From: Microbacterium sp. LWH13-1.2
GTDB taxonomy: Bacteria; Actinomycetota; Actinomycetes; Actinomycetales; Microbacteriaceae
Direction of reading: 5' to 3'
DNA: 64,000 bases
Assembly (NCBI RefSeq): GCF_038397735.1
Contig: NZ_CP151635.1
Coordinates: 1,302,001-1,366,000 of the forward strand
Under the pieces are notes generated by a model. The model did not search any database. It was not told the origin of the DNA and saw only the letters and a list, made by a program, of their open reading frames with translations. This document shows positions 19,764 to 28,614 of the stretch, one piece after another. The position numbers and the translations under genes are program-made. Each line of letters starts with the position of its first letter. Positions within the stretch are counted from its first letter, which is position 1.

Positions 19764-22237
19764 CCTCGCCGTCTGAGCGGTACGCCGCAGCGCGCCAGGC
19801 GGCGGGACATCCGGCGACGGTCGCCTTCGCCGCGAACCAGAAGTTCGCGCTCGATCCCTTCCAGATCGAAGGGTGTCACGCGCTCGAAGACGGGAGCAGC
19901 GTGCTCGTCGCCGCTCCCACCGGTGCGGGAAAGACGATCGTCGGCGAGTTCGCGATCAACCTCGCGATGCAGACCCCCAGTGACAAGGCGTTCTACACGA
20001 CGCCGATGAAGGCGCTGTCGAACCAGAAGTTCCGCGAGCTGGTCGACGTGTACGGTCCGGACGACGTGGGCCTGCTCACCGGTGACACGAACATCAACGG
20101 CAATGCGCGGATCGTCGTCATGACGACCGAGGTGCTGCGCAACATGATCTACGCGGACTCGGCCGCGCTGCGTGACCTCCGTTACGTGGTGATGGACGAG
20201 GTGCACTACCTCGCGGATCGGTTCCGCGGCGCGGTGTGGGAAGAGGTCATCATCCACCTCCCGCAGCATGTGCGGCTGGTATCGCTGAGCGCCACGGTCT
20301 CGAACGCCGAGGAGTTCGGTGACTGGCTCGACACCGTGCGGGGTGATACCGAGGTGATCGTCTCGGAGATCCGCCCCGTGCCGCTGGAGCAGCATGTGCT
20401 GGTGCGCGACGACCTGCTGCCGCTGTTCGACGACCGCGCGGGCATTGCCACGGCGCAGGTCAACCAGGAGCTGATGCGCATCCGCTCGTTCACGGGCTCG
20501 AACTACGAGAACAATCGTGACGCGCAGTCGTACCGCAGCAATCGCCATGCCGGAAGGCAGGCTCAGCGCCCGCCGCGGGGCGGGCGGCGCCCTGTACGGG
20601 CATCGAACGTGCGGCGGATCGAGCGCATGGATCGACCGGACGTCATCCGGTTGCTCGAACGCTCCAACCTTCTGCCGGCGATCTTCTTCATCTTCAGCCG
20701 CGTCGGCTGCGATGCGGCCGTCCAGCAGGTGCGGCGGTCGGGTGTGCGGCTGACCACGACGGAGGAGAAGGCGGAGATCCGCGCGATCGTCGAGGATCGC
20801 ACGCGGTCGCTGCAGGACGAGGACCTGGGCGTGCTCGGCTACTGGGACTGGTTGGAGAACCTCGAGCGGGGCGTCGCCGCCCACCATGCGGGACTCCTGC
20901 CGGCATTCAAGGAGGTCGTCGAGGAGCTCTACAAGCGCAAGCTCGTCAAAGTCGTGTTCGCGACCGAGACCCTCGCTCTCGGCATCAACATGCCAGCGCG
21001 CACGGTCGTGCTCGAGAAGATGGAGAAGTTCAACGGCGAAGCCCGTGTCGCCATCACCTCCGGCGAGTACACCCAGCTGACCGGCCGCGCGGGCCGCCGC
21101 GGCATCGACGTCGAAGGCCACGCCGTGGTGCAGTGGACCGAGGGGATGGATCCGCAGGCGGTCGCCGCACTCGCCTCACGACGCACCTATCCGCTGAACT
21201 CGAGCTTCCGGCCCACGTACAACATGGCCGTGAACCTGATCGATCTGTTCGGCAAGGCGCGCGCCCGAGAGGTGCTCGAGTCGTCGTTCGCGCAGTTCCA
21301 GGCAGACCGTGCCGTCGTGGGACTCGCACGCCAGGTCCGAGAGGCCGAGGAGTCCCTCGAGGGCTACAAGGCCGCCATGGTCTGCGATCACGGTGACTTC
21401 CTCGACTATGCGGCGATCCGCCGAGAGCTCAGCGACCTCGAGAAGAAGAACCGTCAGGATTCGAACGCGCCCCGTGCCTCGCGGGACAAGCGGATGAAGC
21501 AGATCCACAGTCTGCGCACCCGCATGCAGCGGCACGGATGCCATAGGTGCCCCGATCGCGAGGCGCATGCGCGCTGGGCAGAGCGGTACTGGAAGCTCAA
21601 GCGTCAGAATGACCGCGTCCGCCGTCAGATCGAGACCAGGACAGGAACGGTCGCGCGGGTCTTCGACCGCGTGGTCGAGGTTCTCGAGACGCTCGACTAT
21701 CTCCACCGCGACGCCGACGACGTCACCACGCTCACGGATGCAGGACGCACGATGCGACGGATCTACGGGGAACGCGACCTGCTCGTGGCGGAGTCGCTGC
21801 GACAGGGACTCTGGAACGGTCTGGATGCGCCGTCGCTCGCGGCGATGGCCTGCTGCCTCGTCTACGAACCGCGCAGAGACGAAGCGAACTCCGGAGAGCG
21901 GGACCTGCCGCGAGGCGCGTTCCGAGCCGCCTACGAGAAGACGACGACGCTGTGGGCGGAGCTCGACGACCTCGAGAAGGATCATCATCTGCCCGGCAGC
22001 GAGCCTCTCGCGGCGGGCCTCGCAGGTGCCATGCATTCGTGGGCGCGGGGTGGGATGCTCGATCGCGTCCTGATCGACGCCGACATGGCGGCGGGTGACT
22101 TCGTCCGCTGGGCGAAGCAGACCATCGATCTGCTCGACCAGCTGTCGATCGTCGCAGAAGACGGCGCGCTCGCTCGCAACGCGCGAGTCGCGCTCGACGG
22201 CGTGCGCCGTGGCATCGTCGCCTATTCGTCGATGTGA
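19760..22237 (+). CDS. helY: HelY, Ski2/Mtr4-like DEVH RNA helicase
   Basis: 825 residues. Walker A APTGAGKT (52-59), DEVH box (146-149), TPMKALSNQKF and TGRAGRRGIDV (motif VI). Between the RecA domains is an Arg-rich insertion around residues 255-290. The C-terminal half is the Ski2-type helical/DSHCT region with a Cys-bearing HGCHRCPDRE segment. A probable 3'-5' RNA helicase; actinobacterial members usually follow tatC as here. The start overlaps tatC by four bases. Confidence 0.93.
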   Translation: MTSPSERYAAARQAAGHPATVAFAANQKFALDPFQIEGCHALEDGSSVLVAAPTGAGKTIVGEFAINLAMQTPSDKAFYTTPMKALSNQKFRELVDVYGPDDVGLLTGDTNINGNARIVVMTTEVLRNMIYADSAALRDLRYVVMDEVHYLADRFRGAVWEEVIIHLPQHVRLVSLSATVSNAEEFGDWLDTVRGDTEVIVSEIRPVPLEQHVLVRDDLLPLFDDRAGIATAQVNQELMRIRSFTGSNYENNRDAQSYRSNRHAGRQAQRPPRGGRRPVRASNVRRIERMDRPDVIRLLERSNLLPAIFFIFSRVGCDAAVQQVRRSGVRLTTTEEKAEIRAIVEDRTRSLQDEDLGVLGYWDWLENLERGVAAHHAGLLPAFKEVVEELYKRKLVKVVFATETLALGINMPARTVVLEKMEKFNGEARVAITSGEYTQLTGRAGRRGIDVEGHAVVQWTEGMDPQAVAALASRRTYPLNSSFRPTYNMAVNLIDLFGKARAREVLESSFAQFQADRAVVGLARQVREAEESLEGYKAAMVCDHGDFLDYAAIRRELSDLEKKNRQDSNAPRASRDKRMKQIHSLRTRMQRHGCHRCPDREAHARWAERYWKLKRQNDRVRRQIETRTGTVARVFDRVVEVLETLDYLHRDADDVTTLTDAGRTMRRIYGERDLLVAESLRQGLWNGLDAPSLAAMACCLVYEPRRDEANSGERDLPRGAFRAAYEKTTTLWAELDDLEKDHHLPGSEPLAAGLAGAMHSWARGGMLDRVLIDADMAAGDFVRWAKQTIDLLDQLSIVAEDGALARNARVALDGVRRGIVAYSSM

Positions 22238-22248
22238 GAATGGGACGG

Positions 22249-23772
22249 ATGTCTGAACCCCGCGCGCGACAGCGCCCTCTTCTACCGCTCTCGCTCGCCC
22301 TCCCCGCCGCGGCGATGGCGGCGCTCCTGATGGATCTCTCGTATCCGGACGCGGCGGTATGGGCTCTCGCCTTTCCCTCGACCGCGCTGCTGCTCGTCGC
22401 TCTGATCGGCCGGCGCGCCGGGGGAGCGCTGCTGGTGGGCGCTGTCTACGGCATCGTCTTCTTCGCTCTTCTCGTGTCATGGACTTCGCGCTACCTCGGC
22501 CCGGTGCCGTGGGCGGCCCTGAGCATCCTCGAAGGTGCACTCACGGCGCTGGCGCTGATCCTCGTCACTCTCGCGTACCGATGGATCCCGACGGCGTTCT
22601 CCGGGCGCTGGGCGCGTCTTCTGCTGCTCCCCGCGGTGGTCGCCGCCCTCTGGGTCGGGCGCGAGCTCTTCGTGGGCTCGTGGCCCTACGGCGGCTTCCC
22701 CTGGGCGCGCCTCGGAATGACCCAGGCGGAGAGCCCTCTGGCGCCCGTCACCTCCTGGATCGGCGTGAGCGGACTCAGCTTCCTGATGGTGTTCCTCGTC
22801 GCTTCGGCGATCGAAGTCGTGCGCACGCGGGAGTGGAGACGCCCGACCGCACTGGTCACCCCGGTGCTGGTGACGATCGTGCTCCTCGTCACGCCGCTCT
22901 TCCCGACGACCGTCAGCGGGGAGATGCGCATCGCCGCAGTGCAGGGCAACGGCCCGAGCGGCTACTTCGACGAGCGCGAGCAGTACTCCATCGTCCAGGC
23001 GCAGACCGATGCGACAGCGCCGCTGTACGGAGAGGATGCGGATCTCGTGGTGTGGCCGGAAGGATCACTCGACTACGACCCGTTCCAGTCCGATGCACTC
23101 GCTCGGCGCATGACCCTGGTCGCGACGCGTATGGGTGCTCCTCTGCTCGCGAACGCCGCGACGGAGCGCGACGGGCTGTACTACAACACGTCCCTGCTCT
23201 GGACAGAAGAGGGAACCTCCGAGCAGATCCACGACAAGAGGCACCCCGTCCCCTTCGGAGAGTATGTGCCCGACCGAGCCTTCTTCAACGCGCTCGCCCC
23301 TGATCTGATCGGTCTCATTCAGCGCGAGTACACCCCGGGATCGAACTCCCCGGTGGTCGATGTCGATGGCGTGAAGGTCGGACTCGCCATCTGCTTCGAC
23401 GTCATCTACGACGACGTGATCAATGAGGGGCTCGGCGCCGGGGCCGAGGTGCTCGTGCTCCAGACGAACAACGCCGACTTCCGCGGCACCGACGAGAACC
23501 TTCAGCAGCTCTCATTCGCTCGCATGCGTGCGATCGAGACGGGCCGCAGTGTGGTCAACATCTCGACCGTGGGCACCAGCCAGATCATCCGACCGGACGG
23601 TTCCACCGTCTCGAGCCTGGATGCGGGAGAGGCCGGAGCGCTGCTCGAGGATGTCGAGCTGCGTTCCGGCCTCACAGCGGGAGTGGTTCTCGGCCCCTGG
23701 ATCCAGCAGATTCTGCTGTGGGGCGGACTGGGCGCGCTGGCCTTCGGGTGGCTGCGTGCCAGGCGGCGCTAA
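22249..23772 (+). CDS. lnt: apolipoprotein N-acyltransferase
   Basis: 507 residues. Six to eight N-terminal membrane helices, then a periplasmic-type nitrilase domain with the triad Glu271 (VWPEGS), Lys330 (DKRHPVPFGEYVP) and Cys382 (LAICFDV), and a final C-terminal helix. It adds the third acyl chain to lipoproteins. Start choice is open: GTG 22234 (overlaps helY), ATG 22240 and ATG 22249 are all in frame. I chose the last; the other two add only 3-5 residues. It overlaps the end of rbpA tail to tail by 4 bp. Confidence 0.93.
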   Translation: MSEPRARQRPLLPLSLALPAAAMAALLMDLSYPDAAVWALAFPSTALLLVALIGRRAGGALLVGAVYGIVFFALLVSWTSRYLGPVPWAALSILEGALTALALILVTLAYRWIPTAFSGRWARLLLLPAVVAALWVGRELFVGSWPYGGFPWARLGMTQAESPLAPVTSWIGVSGLSFLMVFLVASAIEVVRTREWRRPTALVTPVLVTIVLLVTPLFPTTVSGEMRIAAVQGNGPSGYFDEREQYSIVQAQTDATAPLYGEDADLVVWPEGSLDYDPFQSDALARRMTLVATRMGAPLLANAATERDGLYYNTSLLWTEEGTSEQIHDKRHPVPFGEYVPDRAFFNALAPDLIGLIQREYTPGSNSPVVDVDGVKVGLAICFDVIYDDVINEGLGAGAEVLVLQTNNADFRGTDENLQQLSFARMRAIETGRSVVNISTVGTSQIIRPDGSTVSSLDAGEAGALLEDVELRSGLTAGVVLGPWIQQILLWGGLGALAFGWLRARRR

Positions 23773-24152
23773 GCGCCGATCTTCTCGCGGGTCGGGTCTT
23801 CTCCGGCGCCGCGGCGGGCGCGGATGAACGCGAGACGCTCTTCGAGGAGCTCCTCGAGCTCGGCGCGCGTGCGGCGCTCCATCAGCATGTCCCAGTGCGT
23901 GCGTGCGGCCTTCTCGTCGCTCGCGTCGAGCGTGACGGCCTGGCCGTCGACGTTCAGACGGGCGTCAGCGCCGCAGGCGCGGCATTCCCAGGTCTGAGGC
24001 GGCTCGGCATCCGCCGCGAACATCAGGTTCGTGACATGGCCGCAGGCGTCACAGGTATAGGTGGTTTCACGGCGCTCCATGAAAACGACGCCCTCTTCGC
24101 TCTGTAGGCTCTGGGCGCCGAGTCGGATGCCGCGTAGGCTGCGATCTGCCAT
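23769..24152 (-). CDS. rbpA: RNA polymerase-binding protein RbpA
   Basis: 127 residues. Zinc-ribbon-type core with Cys34/Cys37 and Cys57/Cys60, a basic linker region and the C-terminal sigma-interaction segment HWDMLMERRTRAELEELL. It stabilises open complexes with the principal sigma factor in actinobacteria. Full length. Confidence 0.96.
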   Translation of the reverse strand: MADRSLRGIRLGAQSLQSEEGVVFMERRETTYTCDACGHVTNLMFAADAEPPQTWECRACGADARLNVDGQAVTLDASDEKAARTHWDMLMERRTRAELEELLEERLAFIRARRGAGEDPTREKIGA

Positions 24153-24176
24153 TGTGTGGTCCTCTCGTCGCTGTCA

Positions 24177-24182
24177 GGTATA
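24177..24182 (-). promoter_or_regulatory. putative -10 element of rbpA
   Basis: TATACC on the minus strand about 25 nt before the ATG, leaving a GAGAGG ribosome site. The region 24183-24277 shows no clear -35 and no SigR-type GGAAT/GTT pair at the right spacing. Confidence 0.35.
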
Positions 24183-24277
24183 ACGCTCCAGCCTGTGCGC
24201 TTCATCCACGCAGCCGGGTTCTCGGTGCTATTCACAGCGGAATCCCAGCGCGAGAGCGTATGGGCGGCGTGGCGAGC

Positions 24278-25051
24278 TCAGCGCGCGAGAGTGGCCAGAG
24301 CGAGGTCTGCGTGGTCCGACACGACCCCGTCCACGCCGAAGGCGACCAGACGACGCATGTCGTCGGCATCGTTCACCGTCCAGACGTGCACCTCGACGTC
24401 GTGGCGGTGCGCTGCGCGGAGCAACGCGGGCGTGAGGATCCTGAGCCCCGAGTGCCGCTCCGGGATCTGCAGCGCGTCGATGTCGCGCAGCAGGCGGGCG
24501 GGGGAGAGGCGGAGCGCGGAGAGGGAGCGGAGAGCGGCGATCGTCCGGCTGCCCCCGGATGTGGCCGGGCGCAGAGCGGTGCCGGCGCGCAGCACCGCGG
24601 CGATCGCGGCACGACGGTTCGCGTCCGAGAAGCTGGTCACGAGGACGCGGTGCGTGTGGTCGACGAGCAGCGGACCGAGGAGATTGGGGGCCTCCGCGGT
24701 CTTGACGTCGATGTTGAAGCGGGAGGTCGGAAAGGACGAAAGCGCGTCCGGGACCGTGAGCAACCCGCCATGGTCGGCGAAGATCCGCGAGAGTTCGCGA
24801 GTGCGCACCTCGCGGATCGCTCGAGTGTCCCCGGTCAGTCGCTCCAGCGTCTCGTCGTGGAACAGCACGACGTCGCCGTCGGCCGTGACCTGGCAGTCCG
24901 TCTCGATGTACTCGGCACCGGCCGCGTGCGCGGCGGCGAAGGCGGCCGCCGAGTTCTCCCACACACCGGAGTCCTCGCCCGCTGCGGTGACCAGACCACG
25001 GTGAGCGAGGACTCGGGGGTGTCGCGCCTTCTCGAAGTACGGGTGCGTCAC
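24278..25051 (-). CDS. glycerophosphodiester phosphodiesterase family protein
   Basis: 257 residues. GDPD fold with LAHRGL (catalytic His), ENS, EYIETDCQVTADGDVVLFHDETLERLTG around residues 50-75, and the C-terminal VHVWTVNDADDMRRL. It hydrolyses glycerophosphodiesters to glycerol-3-phosphate and an alcohol. No signal peptide, so cytoplasmic. It begins with a 4-base overlap on the SPFH gene, an unusual coupling for this enzyme. Confidence 0.92.
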   Translation of the reverse strand: MTHPYFEKARHPRVLAHRGLVTAAGEDSGVWENSAAAFAAAHAAGAEYIETDCQVTADGDVVLFHDETLERLTGDTRAIREVRTRELSRIFADHGGLLTVPDALSSFPTSRFNIDVKTAEAPNLLGPLLVDHTHRVLVTSFSDANRRAAIAAVLRAGTALRPATSGGSRTIAALRSLSALRLSPARLLRDIDALQIPERHSGLRILTPALLRAAHRHDVEVHVWTVNDADDMRRLVAFGVDGVVSDHADLALATLAR

Positions 25052-25974
25052 GCGCCCGGATGGTTCGTCGGAGGCTGCCCGGGCTTCGGCGTGAACGCAC
25101 TGCCGATTCCCTTGAGGGCCTCGGTCAGCTCGCTCGGGATGATCCAGAGCTTGTTCGACTGGCCCTCGCTGATCTTCGGCAGCATCTGGAGGTACTGGTA
25201 CGCGAGCAGCTTGTCGTCCGGCTCACCCTGATGGATCGCGGTGAAGACGTTCTGGATAGCCTCGGCCTCACCCTGTGCTCGAAGCACCGCGGCCTGCTTG
25301 TCGCCCTCTGCACGCAGGATCTCGGCCTGTCGTGCGCCCTCGGCTTCGAGGATCGCGGACTGCTTCGTACCCTCTGCCGTGAGGATCGCGGCACGACGGT
25401 CACGCTCTGCGCGCATCTGCTTCTCCATCGAGTCCTGGATGGAGATGGGCGGATCGATCGCCTTCAGCTCGACTCGGCCCACGCGGATGCCCCACTTGCC
25501 GGTGGCCTCGTCGAGCACGACACGCAGCTGCCCGTTGATGTTGTCACGACTGGTCAGAGCCTCTTCGAGGTTCAGACCACCGACGACGTTGCGGAGCGTG
25601 GTCGTGGTGAGCTGCTCGACGGCACCGAGGTAGTTCGCGATCTCGTACGTCGCGGCGCGGGCATCGGTCACCTGGAAGTACACCACGGTGTCGATCGAGA
25701 CGACGAGGTTGTCCTCGGTGATGACCGGCTGCGGCGGGAAGGAGACGACCTGCTCACGCATGTCGATGAGCGGACGGAGCCGATCGATGAACGGCACGAG
25801 GATGTTGAGACCGGGCATGAGGGTCTTGTGATAGCGGCCGAGCCGCTCGACCACGCCGGCGGTCGCCTGCGGGATGATGCGGATGGCTCGCGCCAGTGTG
25901 ACCACCACGAAGATGATGATCGCGATCACGAGGATCCACAGGATCGCGGTCGGGATGAACGAGGAATCGTTCAC
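25048..25974 (-). CDS. SPFH/Band 7 (paraslipin) membrane protein
   Basis: 308 residues. One N-terminal membrane helix (ILWILVIAIIIFVVVTLA), then the SPFH domain (RIIPQATAGVVERLGRY, VPFIDRL) and an Ala/Glu-rich coiled coil (AEGTKQSAILEAEG repeats near 190-240), ending in the flotillin/slipin-type tail. Forms large membrane assemblies; the partner NfeD is encoded 13 bp upstream, as is usual for paraslipins. Confidence 0.94.
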   Translation of the reverse strand: MNDSSFIPTAILWILVIAIIIFVVVTLARAIRIIPQATAGVVERLGRYHKTLMPGLNILVPFIDRLRPLIDMREQVVSFPPQPVITEDNLVVSIDTVVYFQVTDARAATYEIANYLGAVEQLTTTTLRNVVGGLNLEEALTSRDNINGQLRVVLDEATGKWGIRVGRVELKAIDPPISIQDSMEKQMRAERDRRAAILTAEGTKQSAILEAEGARQAEILRAEGDKQAAVLRAQGEAEAIQNVFTAIHQGEPDDKLLAYQYLQMLPKISEGQSNKLWIIPSELTEALKGIGSAFTPKPGQPPTNHPGA

Positions 25975-25987
25975 GGGACTCTCCTAC

Positions 25988-26461
25988 CTAGTCGTTGACG
26001 GGACGGACGATGGCGGTGGCTCCGTTGATCGCTGTGATCGCGACGGGGGAGCCCTGGGGGATGGCGACGACCGAGCCCGATCGTGCGGTCCAGGTGTCGC
26101 CGTTGCTGAGCTTCACCTGGCCGGAGATCTGGGTGACGTCCTGCAGGGCGATGCCCCGGAGATCGAGCAGAGCGTCGACGTTCGACTTGGTGGGGTCTTC
26201 GCCGCGCCGCAGGCGCCTCAGCAGAGGAGGACGGAGGAAGAGGATGAAAGCCGCCGCGGCCACTGCGGCGATGATCACCTGCGCCCAGACCGGGAGGCCC
26301 ACGAGATCCGTCACGAGCCCGACGGTGCTGCCGAAGCTGAGCATCAGGAACGTGAAATCGAGGGTGAGCATCTCGATCACGAGGAACAGAGCGATGAGGA
26401 CCAGCCAGCCGATCCATGCCCAGTTCTCGACCAGATCGATGAAAACGGGGAAGTTGTCCAT
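25988..26461 (-). CDS. NfeD-like partner of the SPFH protein
   Basis: 157 residues. Two to three membrane helices (WAWIGWLVLIALFLVIEML near the N-terminus and a second pair near 55-75) followed by a C-terminal OB-fold typical of NfeD1b (IALQDVTQISGQVKLSNGD). First gene of the NfeD-SPFH-GDPD operon, with a strong AAAGGAGG ribosome site. Confidence 0.92.
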   Translation of the reverse strand: MDNFPVFIDLVENWAWIGWLVLIALFLVIEMLTLDFTFLMLSFGSTVGLVTDLVGLPVWAQVIIAAVAAAAFILFLRPPLLRRLRRGEDPTKSNVDALLDLRGIALQDVTQISGQVKLSNGDTWTARSGSVVAIPQGSPVAITAINGATAIVRPVND

Positions 26462-26479
26462 GCGGCCTCCTTTGCGGTC

Positions 26480-26485
26480 AACCTA
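26480..26485 (-). promoter_or_regulatory. putative -10 element of the NfeD-SPFH-GDPD operon
   Basis: TAGGTT on the minus strand, 18 nt before the NfeD ATG, with AAAGGAGG in between. Confidence 0.35.
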
Positions 26486-26581
26486 TCACGCGGCCCCGTC
26501 GCGCTTGGGGTGCCGCAGTGCCCGCTTGGTAGTCTGGAACGGCCGTGCGATCACGGCGATCCGCGCATTCAAGGAGTCACC

Positions 26582-27346
26582 GTGACCGACGTTCTTCCCG
26601 CAGGTTCCCTCGACGGCAAGGTCGCCCTTGTCACAGGCTCGTCCCGGGGCATCGGCGCCGACACGGTCCGCTACCTCGCCGAGGCCGGCGCGGACGTCGT
26701 CATCAACTTCCGGAACAAGGCGCCGCGTGCCGAGAAGCTCGCCACGCAGCTGCGCGAACTCGGACGTCGTGTGCTCGTCGTCGGTGCGGACCTGACCGAC
26801 CCGGCGTCGGTCGGCGAGATGTTCGACGCGGTGAAGGCCGAGTTCGGTCGTCTGGACGTTCTGGTGCTCAACGCCTCCGGCGGCATGGAGTCGGGAATGG
26901 CCGAGGACTACGCGCTCCTTCTGAACCGCGACGCGCAGCTCAGCGTGCTCGATGCGGCCACGCCTCTGCTCAGCGACGACGCGCGCGTCGTCTTCGTCAC
27001 CAGCCACCAGGCGCACTTCATCCGTACGACGCCCACGATGCCCGAGTACGAGCCGGTGGCGCTGTCCAAGCGCGCGGGCGAGGATGCCCTCCGAGAGCGC
27101 ATCCCCGGCCTCGCCGAGAAGGGGATCGGCTTCACCGTCGTCTCCGGCGACATGATCGAGGGAACCATCACCGCCACGCTGCTCGAGCGCGCGAACCCCG
27201 GTGCTATCGCGGAACGCCGCGAGTCGGCAGGCAAGCTCTACAACGTGTCGGAGTTCGCCGCCGAGGTCGCTCGTGCCGCGGTCGACGCCGTGCCGGCTGA
27301 CAACACGCGTCTCGTGGGTGACGTGAGCGCGTTCGCCACCGAATGA
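26582..27346 (+). CDS. SDR family oxidoreductase
   Basis: 254 residues. Rossmann glycine motif TGSSRGIG near residue 18, NASGG in place of the usual NAG near position 95. The catalytic region reads FVTSHQAHF...PEYEPVALSKRAGEDALRER, so the usual YxxxK tyrosine aligns uncertainly with Y of PEYEPVALSK; this is atypical. NAD(P)-dependent with unknown substrate. GTG start at 26582 behind AAGGAG; TAGTCT at 26530-26535 may be the -10. Confidence 0.86.
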   Translation: MTDVLPAGSLDGKVALVTGSSRGIGADTVRYLAEAGADVVINFRNKAPRAEKLATQLRELGRRVLVVGADLTDPASVGEMFDAVKAEFGRLDVLVLNASGGMESGMAEDYALLLNRDAQLSVLDAATPLLSDDARVVFVTSHQAHFIRTTPTMPEYEPVALSKRAGEDALRERIPGLAEKGIGFTVVSGDMIEGTITATLLERANPGAIAERRESAGKLYNVSEFAAEVARAAVDAVPADNTRLVGDVSAFATE

Positions 27347-27374
27347 TCTGCGTCGCCACCGAGTGATCGGAGCG

Positions 27375-27420
27375 AACGAGAAGAGGGCCCCGTCCGAGTG
27401 GACGGGGCCCTCTTCTCGTT
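27375..27420. terminator. bidirectional terminator, 21-bp perfect hairpin
   Basis: Arms 27375-27395 and 27400-27420 are perfectly complementary with a GAGT tetraloop. The inner stem is GC-rich (GGGCCCCGTCC) and the outer part ends in TTCTCGTT on both strands. It lies between the convergent SDR and HdeD genes. Confidence 0.88.
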
Positions 27421-27430
27421 CTCGGAGGCG

Positions 27431-28030
27431 TCAGCGGACGCCGTCGGACTCGACCGAGGCCACGAAGCCCTTCGCGTCCTTGCCGAGCGTGATCGCGCGA
27501 ACGATCTGCACGATGCCGAGCACGACGAGCGAGATGCCGAGCACCAGCCACAGCACGGCGGCCGCGTACAGCGGCGAGAAGAGCACCACGATTCCGGCGA
27601 CGATGCTGAGCAGTGCGTAGAGGAGCGTCCAGACGCGCGAGCCGTCCTGTCCGAGCAGTGACAGGGCGACCACTCCGTCGACGATCCAGCTGATGCCGAT
27701 GAAGATCACGACGACGAGGGCGAGCGTCGCCGCGGCGACCCCGAGGTTCGCGAACGCGATGACACCTGCGACGATGTAGACCAGGCCGAGGACGATATGT
27801 CCCACGCGGGCCCAGCCGCCCTTCACCCGGGAGAAGATGCCGAGCCCGATGTAGACGAGGCCGGCGACCACGAGGTAGGACGCGAAGATGCCCGTGACGA
27901 TGACCGCGGACTTGACCGGCCACACGAGGAGGACGATGCCCGCGATCAGCGCGATGACGCCGGAGACCGCGAGCACGATGCGGATGGACTTGAACAATGA
28001 CTTCGCTTCGGTAGCGAGTGGATCAGACAT
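27431..28030 (-). CDS. HdeD family membrane protein
   Basis: 199 residues. About six membrane helices in three pairs (VLAVSGVIALIAGIVLLVWP first) with the DUF308/HdeD pattern. HdeD in E. coli is an acid-stress membrane protein; in actinobacteria the role is unclear. The ATG at 28030 was chosen over longer in-frame extensions because it fits the family N-terminus and has GAAAGGG upstream. Divergent from the AraC gene. Confidence 0.86.
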   Translation of the reverse strand: MSDPLATEAKSLFKSIRIVLAVSGVIALIAGIVLLVWPVKSAVIVTGIFASYLVVAGLVYIGLGIFSRVKGGWARVGHIVLGLVYIVAGVIAFANLGVAAATLALVVVIFIGISWIVDGVVALSLLGQDGSRVWTLLYALLSIVAGIVVLFSPLYAAAVLWLVLGISLVVLGIVQIVRAITLGKDAKGFVASVESDGVR

Positions 28031-28120
28031 GGTTGGGGACCCTTTCTGAGAAATCCCTGTGAGGGATGCTGCCAGGGTAGCGCTGTCCGAGCCTGAAGTG
28101 GGGGAGGGCAGTATCGATAT

Positions 28121-28143
28121 GTCGCACGTTTTCACAGTGCGAC
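28121..28143. promoter_or_regulatory. inverted repeat, candidate operator upstream of the AraC gene
   Basis: GTCGCAC, 9-nt spacer, GTGCGAC: a perfect 7-bp dyad in the HdeD-AraC intergenic region, 27 bp before the GTG at 28170. A second palindrome TATCGATA lies 2 bp upstream (28112-28119). Confidence 0.4.
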
Positions 28144-28169
28144 GCCGGGCGTCATGGCAAAATCTAGGC

Positions 28170-28610
28170 GTGACCCCTGACGATGACGCCCGGCTGCGTG
28201 AACTCGTCGTCATGCGCAAGGTGCGCGACAGGATCGATCGCGAGTACGCGAAGCCGCTCGACGTCGAAGCCCTCGCGAAGGGCGTGCACATGAGCGCCGG
28301 TCATCTGAGCCGGCGCTTCCGCGACGCATACGGCGAGTCTCCTTACTCGTATCTGATGACCCGTCGGATCGAACGGGCTATGGCGCTGCTGCGTCGGGGC
28401 GACCTCTCGGTGACGGAGGTGTGCTTCGAGGTCGGGAGCTCGTCGCTCGGCACCTTCAGCACGAGGTTCACCGAGCTCGTCGGTGTCTCACCCCGCGTGT
28501 ACCGTGAACGCGCGACCCACGTCGAAGGCATTCCGACCATCCACGCGAAGCACGTCATCCGACCGATCAGGAATCAAGAAGCACCGCGCACGGACGCACA
28601 CCTAACCTGA
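28170..28610 (+). CDS. AraC-family transcriptional regulator (DNA-binding domain only)
   Basis: 146 residues, essentially one AraC/XylS double helix-turn-helix domain: first HTH VEALAKGVHMSAGHLSRRFR, signature YLMTRRIERAMALLRR, second HTH VTEVCFEVGSSSLGTFSTRF, then VGVSPRVYR. It lacks a ligand domain, as in MarA/SoxS-size regulators. The GTG start is preceded by CAAAAT 6 nt away. It heads a three-gene same-strand set with the VOC and UvrA-like genes and may bind the dyad in its promoter. Confidence 0.9.
   Translation: MTPDDDARLRELVVMRKVRDRIDREYAKPLDVEALAKGVHMSAGHLSRRFRDAYGESPYSYLMTRRIERAMALLRRGDLSVTEVCFEVGSSSLGTFSTRFTELVGVSPRVYRERATHVEGIPTIHAKHVIRPIRNQEAPRTDAHLT
28603..28608 (+). promoter_or_regulatory. 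putative internal -10 element before the VOC gene
   Basis: TAACCT at the 3' end of the AraC gene, 6 nt before the ATG at 28615. Confidence 0.35.
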
Positions 28611-28614
28611 ACCC

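Noticed and set aside
19457..21121. 554-codon minus-strand frame opposite tatC and helY
   Set aside because: Shadow; both plus-strand genes are certain.
24152..25231. Plus-strand frame across rbpA/GDPD and the SPFH gene
   Set aside because: Antisense to three well-supported genes, low-complexity composition.
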